Part shown: in pieces, positions 42,943-52,519 of the stretch
Layout of the letters: the number at the start of each line of letters is the position of its first letter
How positions within the stretch are numbered: position 1 is the stretch's first letter
NCBI RefSeq assembly: GCF_016908315.1
Contig: NZ_JAFBDQ010000002.1
Coordinates: 1 to 64,000, forward strand
Length of the DNA stretch: 64,000 nt
Direction: 5' to 3'
From: Halanaerobacter jeridensis
GTDB taxonomy: Bacteria; Bacillota; Halanaerobiia; Halobacteroidales; Halobacteroidaceae
Position numbers and translations under genes: made by a program
The notes under the pieces: generated by a model
Database searches by the model: none
What the model saw: only the letters and a program-made list of their open reading frames with translations
What the model was told of the DNA's origin: nothing

Positions 42943-43704
42943 ATGTTAGTAGATTATCATACACATTTATTAGGTCATGAGTATAGAGAAGGAACTGCTG
43001 AAGATATTCGCGAATTTTTAGAGCAAGCAGTAGTAATGGATGTCAAGGAGATAGGTTTTACGGATCATAATCGTTATTATGAACAATTTGATTTTGAATT
43101 AATCAAAGAAGTAGCAGAGGACTTTCCTGAGTTAGAGGTTAGAACGGGGATTGAAATGGATTATACTCCTGGTGAAGAAGAGGAAATTGCTGAGTTTTTA
43201 TCTGAGTTTGATTTAGATTATGCGATTGGTTCGATTCATTTTCTTGGGGATTGGATGTTTGACCATCCTGATTATAAAGATGAATATGATGAATGGGAAA
43301 TAGATGAATTATATAAGACATATTTCGAGAGAGTACAAGGTGCAGCTAAGTCTGGATTATTTGATTTCTTAGGACATTTAGATTTGATTAAAGTATTTGA
43401 TTTCAGACCAGCGACTGATGTAGTAGAATTAGTAACTCCCACTTTAGAAGTAATAGCAGAAGAAGACATTGTAATTGAAATTAATACTAATGGTCGTAAT
43501 AAACCGGCTAATGAATTTTATCCTAGCCGTGATATTTTAGAAAAGGCTTATGAGTTAGGGATTAAAGTTACAATGAGTTCTGATGCTCATTATGCAGAGC
43601 GGGTAGGGGAAAATTTAGCTGAAGTAAGAGAGATGTTACTTGATATTGGTTATGAAAAAATAGCTACTTTTAAGAATAGACAACGAAAAATGGTTAAATT
43701 ATAA
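42943..43704 (+). CDS. PHP-family phosphatase (histidinol-phosphatase type)
   Basis: This 253-residue PHP-superfamily metal hydrolase has N-terminal YHTHLLGHEYREGT, GFTDHNRYYEQFDFEL, GIEMDYTPGEEEEIAEFL, DYAIGSIHFLGDWMFDHP, GHLDLIKVF and C-terminal MSSDAHYAERVG. These give the HxH, H, E, H and DxH ligands of the trinuclear site. The closest known match is HisK/HisJ histidinol-phosphatase. No other his gene is adjacent, so the substrate is not certain. Confidence 0.83.
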   Translation: MLVDYHTHLLGHEYREGTAEDIREFLEQAVVMDVKEIGFTDHNRYYEQFDFELIKEVAEDFPELEVRTGIEMDYTPGEEEEIAEFLSEFDLDYAIGSIHFLGDWMFDHPDYKDEYDEWEIDELYKTYFERVQGAAKSGLFDFLGHLDLIKVFDFRPATDVVELVTPTLEVIAEEDIVIEINTNGRNKPANEFYPSRDILEKAYELGIKVTMSSDAHYAERVGENLAEVREMLLDIGYEKIATFKNRQRKMVKL

Positions 43705-43717
43705 TAAGTGGTTATTA

Positions 43718-43748
43718 AAAAGCACCTATTGAAGGTGCTTTTTATAAT
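43718..43748 (+). terminator. Terminator after the PHP phosphatase gene
   Basis: AAAAAGCACCT/AGGTGCTTTTT around ATTGA is followed by ATAATC; A- and T-runs on either side make it usable in both directions. Confidence 0.78.
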
Positions 43749-43760
43749 CTCAAAATAAAG

Positions 43761-43789
43761 TTGACAATTACGGTTACATATTATAATCT
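43761..43789 (+). promoter_or_regulatory. Promoter of typA
   Basis: TTGACA (43761-43766) with TATAAT (43782-43787, 15-nt spacer) or TAATCT (43784-43789, 17-nt spacer). Confidence 0.6.
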
Positions 43790-43824
43790 AAATTTGATAT
43801 TAGTTTGTTTCAAGGGGGAAAATA

Positions 43825-45639
43825 ATGATAACTAGAAGTGATATTAGAAATATAGCAATAGTAGCTCACGTTGACCATGGAAAAACGACTTTAGTAGACT
43901 CTTTACTAGACCAGAGTGGGATTTTTCACTCTAATCAACAAGTACAAGAGAGAGTAATGGATAATAATGATTTAGAACGAGAAAAAGGGATTACAATTTT
44001 ATCTAAGAATACAGCAGTTAATTTTAATGATACTAAGATAAATATTGTTGACACACCTGGTCACGCTGATTTTGGTGGCGAAGTAGAAAGAATTTTAAAG
44101 ATGGTAGATGGAATTTTATTAGTAGTTGATGCATTTGAAGGGCCAATGCCGCAGACTAAATTTGTATTAACTAAAGCATTGGAATTGGATTTGAAACCAG
44201 TGGTAGTAGTTAATAAAATTGACCGACCAGAAGCAAGGTCGGAAGAAGTAGTAGATGAAATTTTAGATTTATTTATTGAACTAGGAGCAGATGATGACCA
44301 AATTGAATTCCCAGTTGTCTATGCTTCAGCTTTAGAGGGTTATGCTCAATCAGAATTAGATGAAAGTAGTGATGATTTAACTCCTTTATTTGAATCAATT
44401 GTGGAACATATTCCGGCACCGCGAGGAGAAAAAGATGCACCTTTACAAACAGTTGTAACTACGATTGAATATAATGATTATGTAGGAAGAATGGCGTTAG
44501 GAAAAGTTAATCGTGGTCAAATTTCTGAAGGTGAAGAAGTAGCTATCTGTAAAAATGATGATAGTATTGAATATAAAAAGGTTAGTAAATTGTATACTTA
44601 TCAAGGTTTAGATAGAGCAGAAGTTGAAGAGGCAGAAGTAGGAGATATTGTAGCAATTGCAGGTATGGAAGATATCAATATTGGCGAAACAATAGCTGAT
44701 AAAGAAAATCCTGAACCGTTATCGTTTATTAACATTGAAGAGCCGACTGTTAGTGTTAATTTTAGAGCAACTGATAGTCCCTTTGCCGGTCAAGAAGGAG
44801 ATTATGTTACTTCTAGGCAGTTAAAAGATAGATTATTAACAGAACTAGAGAAAAATGTAGCTCTAAAAGTAGAAGAAATAGATGCAGATACATTTAAAGT
44901 ATCAGGACGAGGCGAACTACACTTAGCTATTTTAATGGAAACTATGCGTCGTGAGGGCTATGAATTTCAAGTTTCTAAACCAGAGGTAATTATTAAAGAG
45001 GAAGATGGACAAAAGTTAGAACCGATTAAAGAAGCTGTGGTTGATGTACCAAAAGATTTTATGGGCACAGTAATTGAAGAATTAGGGAAACGAAAAGGTG
45101 AAATGCAGAGCATGGAGTCATTAAGTCAAACTAGAATGCGGTTATTCTTTGAAGTACCAGCGCGTGGTTTGATTGGATTTAGATCACAATTTTTAACGAA
45201 GACAAAAGGGGAAGGTATTTTAACTCATACATTCTCTCACTTTGGCCCTTATCAAGGTGAGTTTGAGAAGACAAGTACTGGTTCAATTGTTGCAGATAGA
45301 GCAGGAGAAGTAACGCGTTATGGTATTTTCACTGCTCAAGAGCGGGGCGATATTTTTGTAAAGCCAGGTGCTAAAGCTTATGAGGGAATGATTGTCGGAT
45401 CTAATTCTCGTGACCAAGATTTGGATATCAATATTTGCAAGCAGAAGAAATTAGATAATATGAGAGCATCCGGTTCGGATGAAGCAATGGTTTTAACTCC
45501 AGTGACTGAATTGAGTTTAGAAGATGCTCTAGAATATATTTCTAATGATGAATTAGTAGAAATAACTCCAGAAAATATTAGATTGCGTAAAGAAATTTTA
45601 GATAAAAAGAAGCGAGTCAAAGCTAATAAAAGGGATTAG
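43825..45639 (+). CDS. typA: Ribosome-associated GTPase TypA/BipA
   Basis: This 604-residue translational GTPase has G1 AHVDHGKTTLVD, the switch region REKGITILSKNTA, G3 DTPGHADFGGEVER, G4 NKIDRPEARSEEV and the TypA-specific C-terminal domain (GKRKGEMQSMESLSQTRMR, FEVPARGLIGFRSQFLT, KKLDNMRASGSDE). It binds 70S ribosomes and is needed for growth under stress or cold in other bacteria. SD AAGGGGGAAA. Normal length. Confidence 0.97.
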   Translation: MITRSDIRNIAIVAHVDHGKTTLVDSLLDQSGIFHSNQQVQERVMDNNDLEREKGITILSKNTAVNFNDTKINIVDTPGHADFGGEVERILKMVDGILLVVDAFEGPMPQTKFVLTKALELDLKPVVVVNKIDRPEARSEEVVDEILDLFIELGADDDQIEFPVVYASALEGYAQSELDESSDDLTPLFESIVEHIPAPRGEKDAPLQTVVTTIEYNDYVGRMALGKVNRGQISEGEEVAICKNDDSIEYKKVSKLYTYQGLDRAEVEEAEVGDIVAIAGMEDINIGETIADKENPEPLSFINIEEPTVSVNFRATDSPFAGQEGDYVTSRQLKDRLLTELEKNVALKVEEIDADTFKVSGRGELHLAILMETMRREGYEFQVSKPEVIIKEEDGQKLEPIKEAVVDVPKDFMGTVIEELGKRKGEMQSMESLSQTRMRLFFEVPARGLIGFRSQFLTKTKGEGILTHTFSHFGPYQGEFEKTSTGSIVADRAGEVTRYGIFTAQERGDIFVKPGAKAYEGMIVGSNSRDQDLDINICKQKKLDNMRASGSDEAMVLTPVTELSLEDALEYISNDELVEITPENIRLRKEILDKKKRVKANKRD

Positions 45640-45696
45640 TGATATATTTTTAAGATTAAAGAAAAATAATCTACTGTAGGAAGGGGAATGGAAAAC

Positions 45697-46875
45697 ATGG
45701 AGTTGTCAGCAAAAGTAAGGCAATTAGAGGCGTCTCCTACTTTGGCGATTAGTACTGAGGCTAAGAAATTAAAAGATAGTGGTAAAGAAGTAATAAGTTT
45801 GGGGGCTGGGGAACCAGATTTTAATACTCCCCAACATATCAATCAAGCTGCTATTGATGCTGTGAACAATGGCTTTACCGGTTATACTGAAACAATAGGT
45901 ATTAAGGAATTAAGGGAAGCTGTGACCAAAGATTTAGCAAAACGAGGTTTGGAATATGATAATAATCAGGTGATCGTGACTACGGGAGCTAAATATGCAT
46001 TATTTACTGCTCTGCAGTCTATTATTGAAGCAGGAGATGAGGTTATTTTACCAGCCCCTTATTGGGTTAGCTATCCTGAGCAGATTAAATTTGCAGAAGG
46101 AAAAGTAGTTGCGGTTGAAACTAAAGAAGAAAATCGCTTTAAGATGACAGCTGAAGAGTTTGCTGCTGCGATTACTGAAGATACTAAAGCAGTAGTGATT
46201 AATAGTCCTAGTAATCCAACTGGTGCTGTTTATACTAAAGAAGAACTACAAGAAATTGCAGAAGTAGCAGTTGATAATGATATTTTAGTTATTTCAGATG
46301 AAATTTATCAAAAGATTACTTATGATACTTCAGCAGTGAGTATTGCTGAGTTAGGTTCTGAAATTAAGGATAGAACTATTATTATTGATGGTGTATCTAA
46401 AGCTTATGCAATGACTGGTTGGCGGATAGGTTATGCTGTTGCGCCTAAAGATGTAATTACAGCAATGGGTTGTTTACAAAGTCACAGTACTTCTAATCCT
46501 AATTCCATTGCTCAAAAGGCTAGTACAGCGGCTTTAACAGGATCTCAAGAACCGACTAAAAAGATGGTTAAAGCATTTCAGCGGAGAAGAGATTTATTAG
46601 TTGATTTAATCAATTCTATTCCTGGATTTGAAACAATTAAACCAAGTGGTGCTTTCTATCTATTTGTGAATGTAAAAGAATTAATAGGATCTGAAATAAA
46701 TGGGACAGTAATTAAAGATGATCAAGAGTTAGCCGATGTATTGCTTCATGAAGCAGGAGTAGCAACTATTCCAGGTTCTTTTTTCGGTAAAGATGGTTAC
46801 TTAAGAATTTCTTATGCTATTGGAGAAGAAGATTTAAAAAGAGCGGCAGAAAAAATAAAAGACTTAGTAGGATAG
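45697..46875 (+). CDS. Class I aspartate/aromatic aminotransferase
   Basis: The start is set at ATG 45697 because family members begin close to MELSAKVRQLEASPTLAI; ATG 45688 is in frame but nearly touches the SD. The 392-residue PLP enzyme shows GAGEPDFNTPQHI, TTGAKYALFTAL, PAPYWVSYPEQIKF, NSPSNPTGAVY, SDEIYQKITYD, the PLP lysine in DGVSKAYAMTGWRIGY and GYLRISYA. This is the AspB-type subgroup I-gamma enzyme. Substrate range (aspartate, aromatic) is not readable from sequence. Confidence 0.93.
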   Translation: MELSAKVRQLEASPTLAISTEAKKLKDSGKEVISLGAGEPDFNTPQHINQAAIDAVNNGFTGYTETIGIKELREAVTKDLAKRGLEYDNNQVIVTTGAKYALFTALQSIIEAGDEVILPAPYWVSYPEQIKFAEGKVVAVETKEENRFKMTAEEFAAAITEDTKAVVINSPSNPTGAVYTKEELQEIAEVAVDNDILVISDEIYQKITYDTSAVSIAELGSEIKDRTIIIDGVSKAYAMTGWRIGYAVAPKDVITAMGCLQSHSTSNPNSIAQKASTAALTGSQEPTKKMVKAFQRRRDLLVDLINSIPGFETIKPSGAFYLFVNVKELIGSEINGTVIKDDQELADVLLHEAGVATIPGSFFGKDGYLRISYAIGEEDLKRAAEKIKDLVG

Positions 46876-46880
46876 TTTTT

Positions 46881-46912
46881 AGACAGCCATTTTGGCTGTC
46901 TAATTTTTTTCT
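46881..46912. terminator. Bidirectional terminator between the aminotransferase and ytrI
   Basis: AGACAGCC/GGCTGTCT around ATTTT, followed by AATTTTTTT. Lies between converging genes and overlaps the ytrI 3' end. Confidence 0.82.
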
Positions 46913-47376
46913 TCTTGAGTTGTAAATCTAAATCTAGCTGTAGGATGAATAATTATCCATTGTAAATTCAATTTAAAATTTTCATTTTCTGTTTTAATAA
47001 TTCTATTCTCTAAAGTAGTGCCTAATAATTGGGTATCTACTTTTGATATTTCACGACCAATTAAGCTATTTAAAAGATTAAATATTTCTTCTTCTAAATT
47101 TTGCTGTGTATGTTTATCTAATTTAGTTTCGATCTCTATCTTTATATTTTGGATAACTGGTTTCTTGCGTTGAGCTAAACTTTTTTCTAATTTATTTAAT
47201 TTAGTTTGCTGGTTATTAACTTGAGCTATTAATTTTTTCTTTTCGTATAATAATTGGTCTAATTGTAATCCAATGATTAGATTGATAATACTGCTGCCAA
47301 GGATAATTCCTAATATAAATGCAGTACAAATAATTAAAATTTGAGATTTGGTCAGAGTTAAAAAGTTAAAAGACAT
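46900..47376 (-). CDS. ytrI: YtrI-like sporulation membrane protein (by position)
   Basis: This 158-residue protein has one N-terminal membrane helix (about 12-36, ILIICTAFILGIILGSSIINLIIGL), a coiled coil (about 38-75, LDQLLYEKKKLIAQVNNQQTKLNKLEKSLAQ) and a beta-rich C-terminal part. Sequence alone is not diagnostic. It starts 1 bp after ytrH, and dnaE follows divergently, which is the ytrI-ytrH-dnaE order of Bacillus subtilis. YtrI and YtrH are mother-cell membrane proteins needed for resistant spores. Identity therefore rests mainly on synteny and topology. Confidence 0.68.
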   Translation of the reverse strand: MSFNFLTLTKSQILIICTAFILGIILGSSIINLIIGLQLDQLLYEKKKLIAQVNNQQTKLNKLEKSLAQRKKPVIQNIKIEIETKLDKHTQQNLEEEIFNLLNSLIGREISKVDTQLLGTTLENRIIKTENENFKLNLQWIIIHPTARFRFTTQEEKN

Positions 47377-47377
47377 C

Positions 47378-47689
47378 TCAACTGCCTCCAGTTAGATTAG
47401 AAATAAGCCAAACTCCTAATTGGGCTCCCAAAAAGGCAGTTGTGAGGATAATGAATTGTTTAATAATGGTCATAAATCTACCTTCTAGTAGACTTCCTTC
47501 AAAGGTTCTAAGATTAGAAAAAGTGCCACCAATAGCAGTTACTATAGCCCATAATTTTATGTCACGACTAATTTTAAGCATTTCTTTGAAAGGAGGATTA
47601 GTAGTTAAAGTAGCACCTAAACTACCGATAATAGCTCCTCCTAAGACAACGCCTAATGAAATAAAGAAAACAATAATCATTCTTTCCAA
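47378..47689 (-). CDS. ytrH: YtrH family sporulation protein
   Basis: About 103 residues from a TTG at 47689, five bases after AGGTGG. Three membrane helices with the YtrH pattern: FFISLGVVLGGAIIGSLGA, LKISRDIKLWAIVTAIGGTF, and FIILTTAFLGAQLGVWLI. I recognise the ALGGTF-like LWAIVTAIGGTFSNLRTFEGSLLEG core of this Firmicute spore family. It implies that the organism, or its recent ancestor, sporulates. Operon with ytrI. Confidence 0.82.
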   Translation of the reverse strand: MERMIIVFFISLGVVLGGAIIGSLGATLTTNPPFKEMLKISRDIKLWAIVTAIGGTFSNLRTFEGSLLEGRFMTIIKQFIILTTAFLGAQLGVWLISNLTGGS

Positions 47690-47775
47690 GTAGACCACCT
47701 ACTACTTTTAAAATATATTAATATTTATTTCTAGGTAGGAGAGATTATAACTAAAATAGAGCTGATCTTAAATAA

Positions 47776-47801
47776 AAAATCACGGGGTTGCCCCGTGAAA
47801 A
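47776..47801 (-). terminator. Terminator after the small Cys-rich protein gene
   Basis: On the minus strand TCACGGGG/CCCCGTGA around CAA(C) is followed by TTTTTTATTT. Confidence 0.85.
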
Positions 47802-47808
47802 TTGAATA

Positions 47809-48081
47809 TTACAAATGATTATTTAATATTTCATCAGCTCTTCCTAATTGATTTGGTAATAAATTTGCTGGTAAATAGTCCATTCCTAAATTGTTGACAA
47901 CTTGAAAGCGGGCGCATTGATTATAGTTAGATTGACAGTAACGTTTAACATAGGATTTAGAAAAATCATCTGTAGTTAAAACCCCGGGAGTATTTAAGTA
48001 TTCCTTAATTAAATCGATGTCTTGAGCCAACAATACTTCATTAGAGAGGGAACAGCGGGAAAAGAAGGGACAGTTAAACAT
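47809..48081 (-). CDS. Small cysteine-containing hypothetical protein
   Basis: This 90-residue protein has cysteines in MFNCPFFSRC near the N-terminus and YCQSNYNQCARF in the middle. A CPFF...YC...CAR pattern recurs in short bacterial proteins and at ends of signalling proteins, and may bind a metal or cluster; I cannot name the family. SD AAGGAGGTAG. It lies between ytrH and dnaE, divergent from dnaE. Confidence 0.68.
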   Translation of the reverse strand: MFNCPFFSRCSLSNEVLLAQDIDLIKEYLNTPGVLTTDDFSKSYVKRYCQSNYNQCARFQVVNNLGMDYLPANLLPNQLGRADEILNNHL

Positions 48082-48266
48082 TTAAGGCTACCTCCTTTGC
48101 AAGATATATTATCTAATTTTATATATTTCAACATAATATAATATTTTCCTGCAATTTTCTAAAAAAATTTACATAAAATTATTGCAAGATGAATTCAAAG
48201 AAGGATAAAGAGCTTAAATGACTAAATAATTAAATAATGAGAAGTTTTTTATGGGGAGGTGAATAG

Positions 48267-51200
48267 ATGTCTGATTTTGTTCATTTGCACAATCATAGTG
48301 AATATAGTTTATTAGATGGAACAGTAAGAATTGAAAATTTAGTTCAAAAAGCTAAAGAAGATGATATGCCTGCTGTAGCACTTACTGACCATGGTGTTAT
48401 GTTTGGAGCAATTAAATTTTATCAAGAGGCAAAGAAACAGGGGGTTAAACCGATTATCGGTTGTGAATTATATATAGCAGACGACCATCAACAAAAAGAT
48501 GCCCGGAATAAAGAAAATTATCATTTAGTTTTATTAGCTGAGAATAAGCAAGGGTATCGTAATTTATTAAAGTTAGTATCAACAGCATATTTAGATGGTT
48601 TTTATTATAAACCCCGTATTGATAAAGAATTGTTAAAAGAACACAGCCAAGGTTTAATTGCTTTAAGTAGTTGCTTAGCAGGAAGAATAGAAAAACTAAT
48701 TCAAAATAGACAATTTGATAAGGCTAAAGCAGAAGTAGAAAAGTACCGTGATATATTTGGAGCTGAGAATTTCTTCTTAGAACTGCAAGATCACGGCTTG
48801 AAGGAAGAAAAAGAAGTAAATAATGAATTAGTGAGATTAGGCCGCGAATGCAATGTGCCTTTAGTGGCTACTAATGATGCTCATTATTTAGAAGAAGATG
48901 ATGCCCAAGCCCATGATATTTTGTTGTGCATTCAAACAGGTAAAAAAGTAAGTGATGAAGATAGAATGAAGTTTCCTAATGATCAGTTTTATTTCAAATC
49001 ACAGCAGGAAATGAAAGAATTATTTAGTGATTATCCTGAGGCTATTGAGAATACAGCTAAGATTGCCGAGCGCTGTAATGTGGAATTTGACTTTGATCAG
49101 ACGTTATTGCCGCATTATGAAGTGCCTGAGGGTGAAACTTTAGAATCTTATTTGCGGAAGTTAGTCTATCAAGGAGCCGAAGAAAAATATGAAGAGGTTA
49201 CGCAGGAAATTGAAGAAAGAATTGATTATGAACTAAAGATAATCAATCAAATGGGATATCCGGCTTATTTTTTGATTGTGATGGACTTTGTGCGTTATGC
49301 TAAGGAGAATGATATTATTGTTGGCCCGGGTCGTGGTAGTGCGGCTTCAAGTATAGTATCTTATCTCTTGGATATTACTACAATTGATCCGTTAGAGTAT
49401 GATTTGTTATTTGAAAGATTTTTAAATCCCGAGCGTGTGTCAATGCCAGATAAATCACTACCTTTGCAGTGAGATGTCGAATTAATTGGAAACAGTTGAT
49501 GATAAGTCTCTTGAATTGCTGGAACTTCCTTAGAGCTTTACAAACCACAACATAAAGCTGAAATATGCTTAAATGTGATGGTTAAAAATTGTAAAGATTG
49601 GGATACCAGCAGCTAAGCTCCGAATAGGAGAAAGTTCAACGACCAGCTCAAAGGAGCGTAGCCTGAGTCTAAGAATAAGGTTAAGCTTAATGGCTAAGGC
49701 GAAGAGGGAGACACCTTAATCAAATTCAAAACAAGGTGAAGATATGGTCTATTCCCTATTAAATACTGAGAAATCAGGGGTAGAAAAGATCGATATTGAT
49801 TTTTGTTATGAGCGTCGGGATGAAGTGATTGAGTACGTAACAAGAAAATATGGACAAGATAGAGTAGCCCAAATTATTACCTTTGGAACGATGGCTGCTC
49901 GGGCAGCTGTGCGTGATGTAGGGCGTGTCTTAGATGTTGATTATGATAAGACTGATAAAATAGCTAAATCAATTCCTGGTGGTACGATTGCTGAAGCATT
50001 AGAAGAATCTGATGAGTTAAAAGAAATGTATCAGCAAGATGACGAAGTGCAGGAAGTATTAGACTATTCAGCTCGGTTAGAAGGTTTACCGCGTCATGCT
50101 TCAACTCATGCAGCAGGAGTAGTAATTACTAAAGAAGAGTTGACTGAATATACTCCCCTCTATCAAAATGGAGGAGAAGTTACTACTCAGTATGCTATGG
50201 ATGATTTAGAAAATTTAGGTCTATTAAAGATGGACTTTTTGGGACTAAGAAATCTGACAGTAATTGATAAGACTTTAGACTTAATTGCAGATACCCAACA
50301 GGTTGATTTAGGAGTAAATGAGATAGAATTTCAAGATGAAGAGGTATTTGAGTTATTAAGTTCTGGTCATACTTTAGGTGTTTTTCAACTTGAAAGTGAT
50401 GGAATTCGCCGGCTGATTACTAAATTACAGCCGGAAGAATTAGAAGATGTAATTGCGTTATTAGCGCTTTATCGACCAGGGCCATTAGGCAGTGGAATGG
50501 TGGATGATTATATTGCCCGCCGTCATGGAGAACAAGAAATTGAATATCCGCATCCTGATTTAAAAGAAATCTTGGAGCCAACTTATGGAGTGATTTTATA
50601 TCAGGAGCAGATAATGCAGCTTGTACAGGAGATTGCTGGTTATTCTCTGGGGCAGGCAGATATTTTAAGAAGAGCTATCGGTAATTAGCTTGCCGATATA
50701 AAACGGGACTAAAACGGTAGAAGCTAAAGACATAGTTAATAGCCAATACCTTGGTAACTTAATCTTTAAAACAGATTAAGTACTGTAGAGCATAGTGATT
50801 GAAACTAGTGGGAAATAGAATATAATATCACCATGAGAGTCCTGCACTGCTAAATCTAATTAGTAAAAATGTATGCCGAGCTTACACGATAATAAGTGTA
50901 AGAACTAGAGAATAAAAAGTCTCTAGGTTAACAAATCTGAAGAAAAAAGAAAAAATTATGGAAAAGCAGAAGAAGAGTTTCATTGAAGGAACCATAGAGA
51001 ATGGTTATACTCGCGAACTAGCGGAAGAACTATTTGAATTAATTGAATATTTTGGTGGATATGGATTTAATAAAGCCCATTCAGCCGCCTATGCTTATGT
51101 GAGTTACTACACTGCTTATTTAAAGACTTATTATCCTGTGGAATTCATGGCTGCTTTATTGAGTTCTCAGATGGGGAATAGTGATAAAGTAGCAGATTAT

Positions 51201-52307
51201 ATCAATGAAGCACGACGGATGGGCATTGAGGTGCTTGGCCCGGATGTTAATTATAGTCGAGTGCAGTTCACAGTAGAAGATGGAAAAATACGATTTGGTT
51301 TAGAAGCAGTTAAGAATGTAGGGGCTAAAGCAATTGAAGAGATAATTAATGCTAGAACTGAAGAATCATTCACTGATTTAAGAGATTTTTGTGACCGCGT
51401 TGATGTAGCTAAAGTTAATCAGCGGGTAGTAGAGAGCCTAATTAAAGCAGGTGCTTTTGCTTCATTTTCTGCTCATCGCTCGCAGTTACTAGAGATAGTA
51501 CCACAAGTTTTTTCTCAAGCTCAGAGCAGTCAGCGTAAGCGAGGGAAAGGACAAACTAGTTTTGCTGATTTAGTGGAAGATGATGAGCAATTTGGTGCGC
51601 AAGAGATTAAACTGCCAGATATAGATGAGTTTAAAGAACAGAAGTTGTTAAGTTTAGAAAAAGAAATGTTGGGGCTCTATTTTTCAGGTCATCCTCTTGA
51701 TAATTCACTAGATAAAATCAAAAGTAACCGTACTGCAGCTATTGAAGATTTAGCAGAAAATATTAATCAAGTTGTAGTAGGGGGCATAATTATTAGTTGT
51801 AGAGAAATAACAACTAAGAACCACAGAGAAATGGCCTTTTTAAGTTTAGAAGATGAATCAGGAGAAGTTGAAATTATAGTTTTTCCTGATACTTATGCTG
51901 AAGCTAAAGAATTAATTGCTGAAGATAATGTAATACTAATTAAAGGGCGTACTGATGAAGAAGGAAAATTAATTGCTAGTCAAGTAACAGATATACAAGA
52001 CACAACTAGTTCTAAAACCAAAGTAGATAATAAGAGTGAGTCTAAATCAAAATCTAAACAAGATAAGAAAGAAAAACAGAGTCAGTCCGAAAAAGTTCAT
52101 TTGCAAGTAGAAGATGTAACTTTGGAAAAATTACAAAACTTAGAAAGTATTTTAGCAGAGTATCCAGGGCCAAATCTTGTGTATTTGCATTTAGTGATTA
52201 AAGGACATAGAATTAGTATTAGATTGAGTGAGAAATATAGTCTTCATTCTAACAACAAAGAGCTTAGAGAAAAACTAGATGAATTAGGAGTGAAGTACGC
52301 ATTTTAA
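48267..52307 (+). CDS. dnaE: DNA polymerase III alpha subunit, gene split by two introns (exons 48267-49451, 49789-50682, 50940-52307)
   Basis: The joined exons encode 1148 residues, normal for DnaE1. Exon 1 has the PHP domain ([28 protein letters not shown]) and the start of the palm ([16 protein letters not shown]). Exon 2 begins [14 protein letters not shown], completing the catalytic PD-IDIDF motif, and has [35 protein letters not shown] and DILRRAIG. Exon 3 resumes [14 protein letters not shown], with the [17 protein letters not shown] motif, an OB-fold ([13 protein letters not shown]) and a C-terminal domain. Each reading frame stops inside the intervening sequence, so splicing is needed for function. 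SD GGGGAGGTGA. Divergent from ytrHI as in Bacillus. Confidence 0.93.
49452..49788 (+). ncRNA. Group I intron 1 in dnaE
   Basis: 337 nt between codons for MPD and IDIDF. The exon ends in U and the intron in G. P1 can form from exon GAT with intron GTC (U-G pair at the splice site), extended by TCACT/AGTGA. The P7 strands GACCA (49641-49645, in GTTCAACGACCAGCTC) and TGGTC (49745-49749, in GAAGATATGGTCT) match the R and S elements of group I introns, with a compensatory change from the usual GACUA/UAGUC. CTCC-GAATA-GGAG is a likely P6 hairpin. No endonuclease ORF. Confidence 0.88.
50683..50939 (+). ncRNA. Probable group I intron 2 in dnaE
   Basis: 257 nt between GGT (Gly) and AAG (Lys) of the conserved [15 protein letters not shown] stretch, in phase 0. 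Exon TATCGGT (50676-50682) pairs with GCCGATA (50692-50698) over 7 bp with the diagnostic U-G at the splice site. CTT just before this guide can pair with the 3' exon AAG (P10). The intron ends in G, and AACTAGAGA/TCTCTAGGTT is a likely P9. I could not assign P7 with confidence, so subgroup is open. No ORF. Confidence 0.75.
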
Positions 52308-52324
52308 ATCAAGTATTTTTTAAC

Positions 52325-52495
52325 CATTGTAGCATTTATTGCTTGGAATAAATACAATATAATAAACTTGTTTCTTTCAAAAAAGGCTTCTCGGTTAAAA
52401 TAAATCATTTCAAATTGCTTTCATTATAGTTTTAAACTAAAATTATTAGAACTTTAATGTTTTCAATTTAGTAACTAATTTAGCCGAAAGCACAC
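52325..52495. other. Structured intergenic segment downstream of dnaE
   Basis: A bulged hairpin ATTGT..ATTTATT/AATAAAT..ACAAT (52325-52358) is followed by a long interrupted hairpin. Its helices are GCTTCTCGGTTAAA/TTTAGCCGAAAGC (52386/52491 ends), AAATTG/CAATTT, CATTA/TAATG and AGTTTT/AGAACT. The rod-like form recalls regulatory RNAs such as 6S, but I see no specific match, promoter or terminator. Confidence 0.35.
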
Positions 52496-52519
52496 ATAAT
52501 TAATATAGGGGTGGTAATG

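Noticed and set aside
49452-50939. Inteins or simple mutations splitting dnaE
   Set aside because: Both inserts have stop codons in all useful frames and are too short for inteins. The protein resumes at the exact next codon with intron-type pairing at the borders, which mutation would not give.
50683-50939. Group II intron
   Set aside because: No GUGYG-like 5' end, no domain V hairpin near the 3' end and the 3' end is G rather than AY. The 7-bp P1 with U-G favours group I.
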